From contig JBGURX010000046.1 of the NCBI GenBank assembly GCA_045132235.1, positions 26,791 to 90,790 on the forward strand: a stretch of 64,000 nt of DNA, in the 5' to 3' direction. The position numbers and the translations under genes are program-made. This document shows, piece by piece, positions 63,999 through 64,000 of this stretch. The notes under the pieces are model-generated. The model worked only from the letters and a program-made list of their open reading frames with translations. It searched no databases and had not been told where the DNA came from. Each line of letters opens with the position of its first letter. Positions within the stretch are counted from its first letter, which is position 1. Origin of the DNA: UBA1756 sp045132235. GTDB lineage: Bacteria > Bacteroidota > Bacteroidia > Bacteroidales > WCHB1-69.

Positions 63999-64000
63999 GC

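Overview
The window is a dense stretch of chromosome from a member of the Bacteroidetes, most likely a Bacteroidales lineage that carries the type IX secretion system (T9SS). The evidence is the repertoire: sprA, porG, a gingipain-like C25 protease with a T9SS sorting domain, the porG-uppS-bamA-skp order known from Porphyromonas, a flavodiiron oxygen reductase typical of anaerobes, and several promoters with the Bacteroidetes -7 box TAnnTTTG. No rRNA, tRNA, CRISPR array, prophage or insertion sequence was seen. No gene-free stretch exceeds about 200 bases.

Layout. 1-7504 (minus): sprA, running off the left edge, behind ruvA. 7676-10287 (plus): a sigma-54 activator, lptE, a small TPR-like protein and secG, closed by a terminator. 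10354-14117: an EamA transporter, a short methionine synthase and a small membrane protein. 14300-21256: a secreted protein of unknown function, ispH, an NhaD antiporter with an unusual tail, a nucleotidyltransferase and a Na/phosphate cotransporter. 21365-26327: a five-gene TolC/MacA/MacB-type export operon that includes an extra lipoprotein resembling a detached piece of the adaptor. 26530-28905: an orphan response regulator and a TPR protein. 28933-39258: the C25 protease, a second TolC-like protein, a TlpA-like thioredoxin protein and ispG. 39276-47036 (minus): a DUF486 protein, kdsD, uvrA, a secreted nitroreductase, floA, nfeD and a flavodiiron protein. 47217-53959 (plus): porG, uppS, bamA, three skp-like genes and tatD. 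54133-63940 (plus): kdd, a lipid-kinase-family gene, a one-pass membrane protein of unknown function, dnaE and a UvrD/PcrA helicase.

The main theme is the envelope. SprA and PorG are T9SS machinery and the C25 protease is a probable T9SS client. LptE, KdsD and IspG/IspH/UppS serve lipopolysaccharide and isoprenoid carrier supply, BamA with its three Skp-like chaperones inserts outer-membrane proteins, and two separate TolC-type channels are present. Sodium-coupled energetics appear in the NhaD and Na/Pi transporters.

The most unusual non-coding signal is a family of AT-rich repeats with a strict 7-base period in six spacers. Most lie directly behind a gene, oriented so that each heptad contains a stop codon. 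Because 7 is not a multiple of 3, they block all three reading frames on that strand. Two genes actually end inside such arrays. The best candidate for an undescribed protein arrangement is the export operon with its free-standing adaptor-domain lipoprotein.
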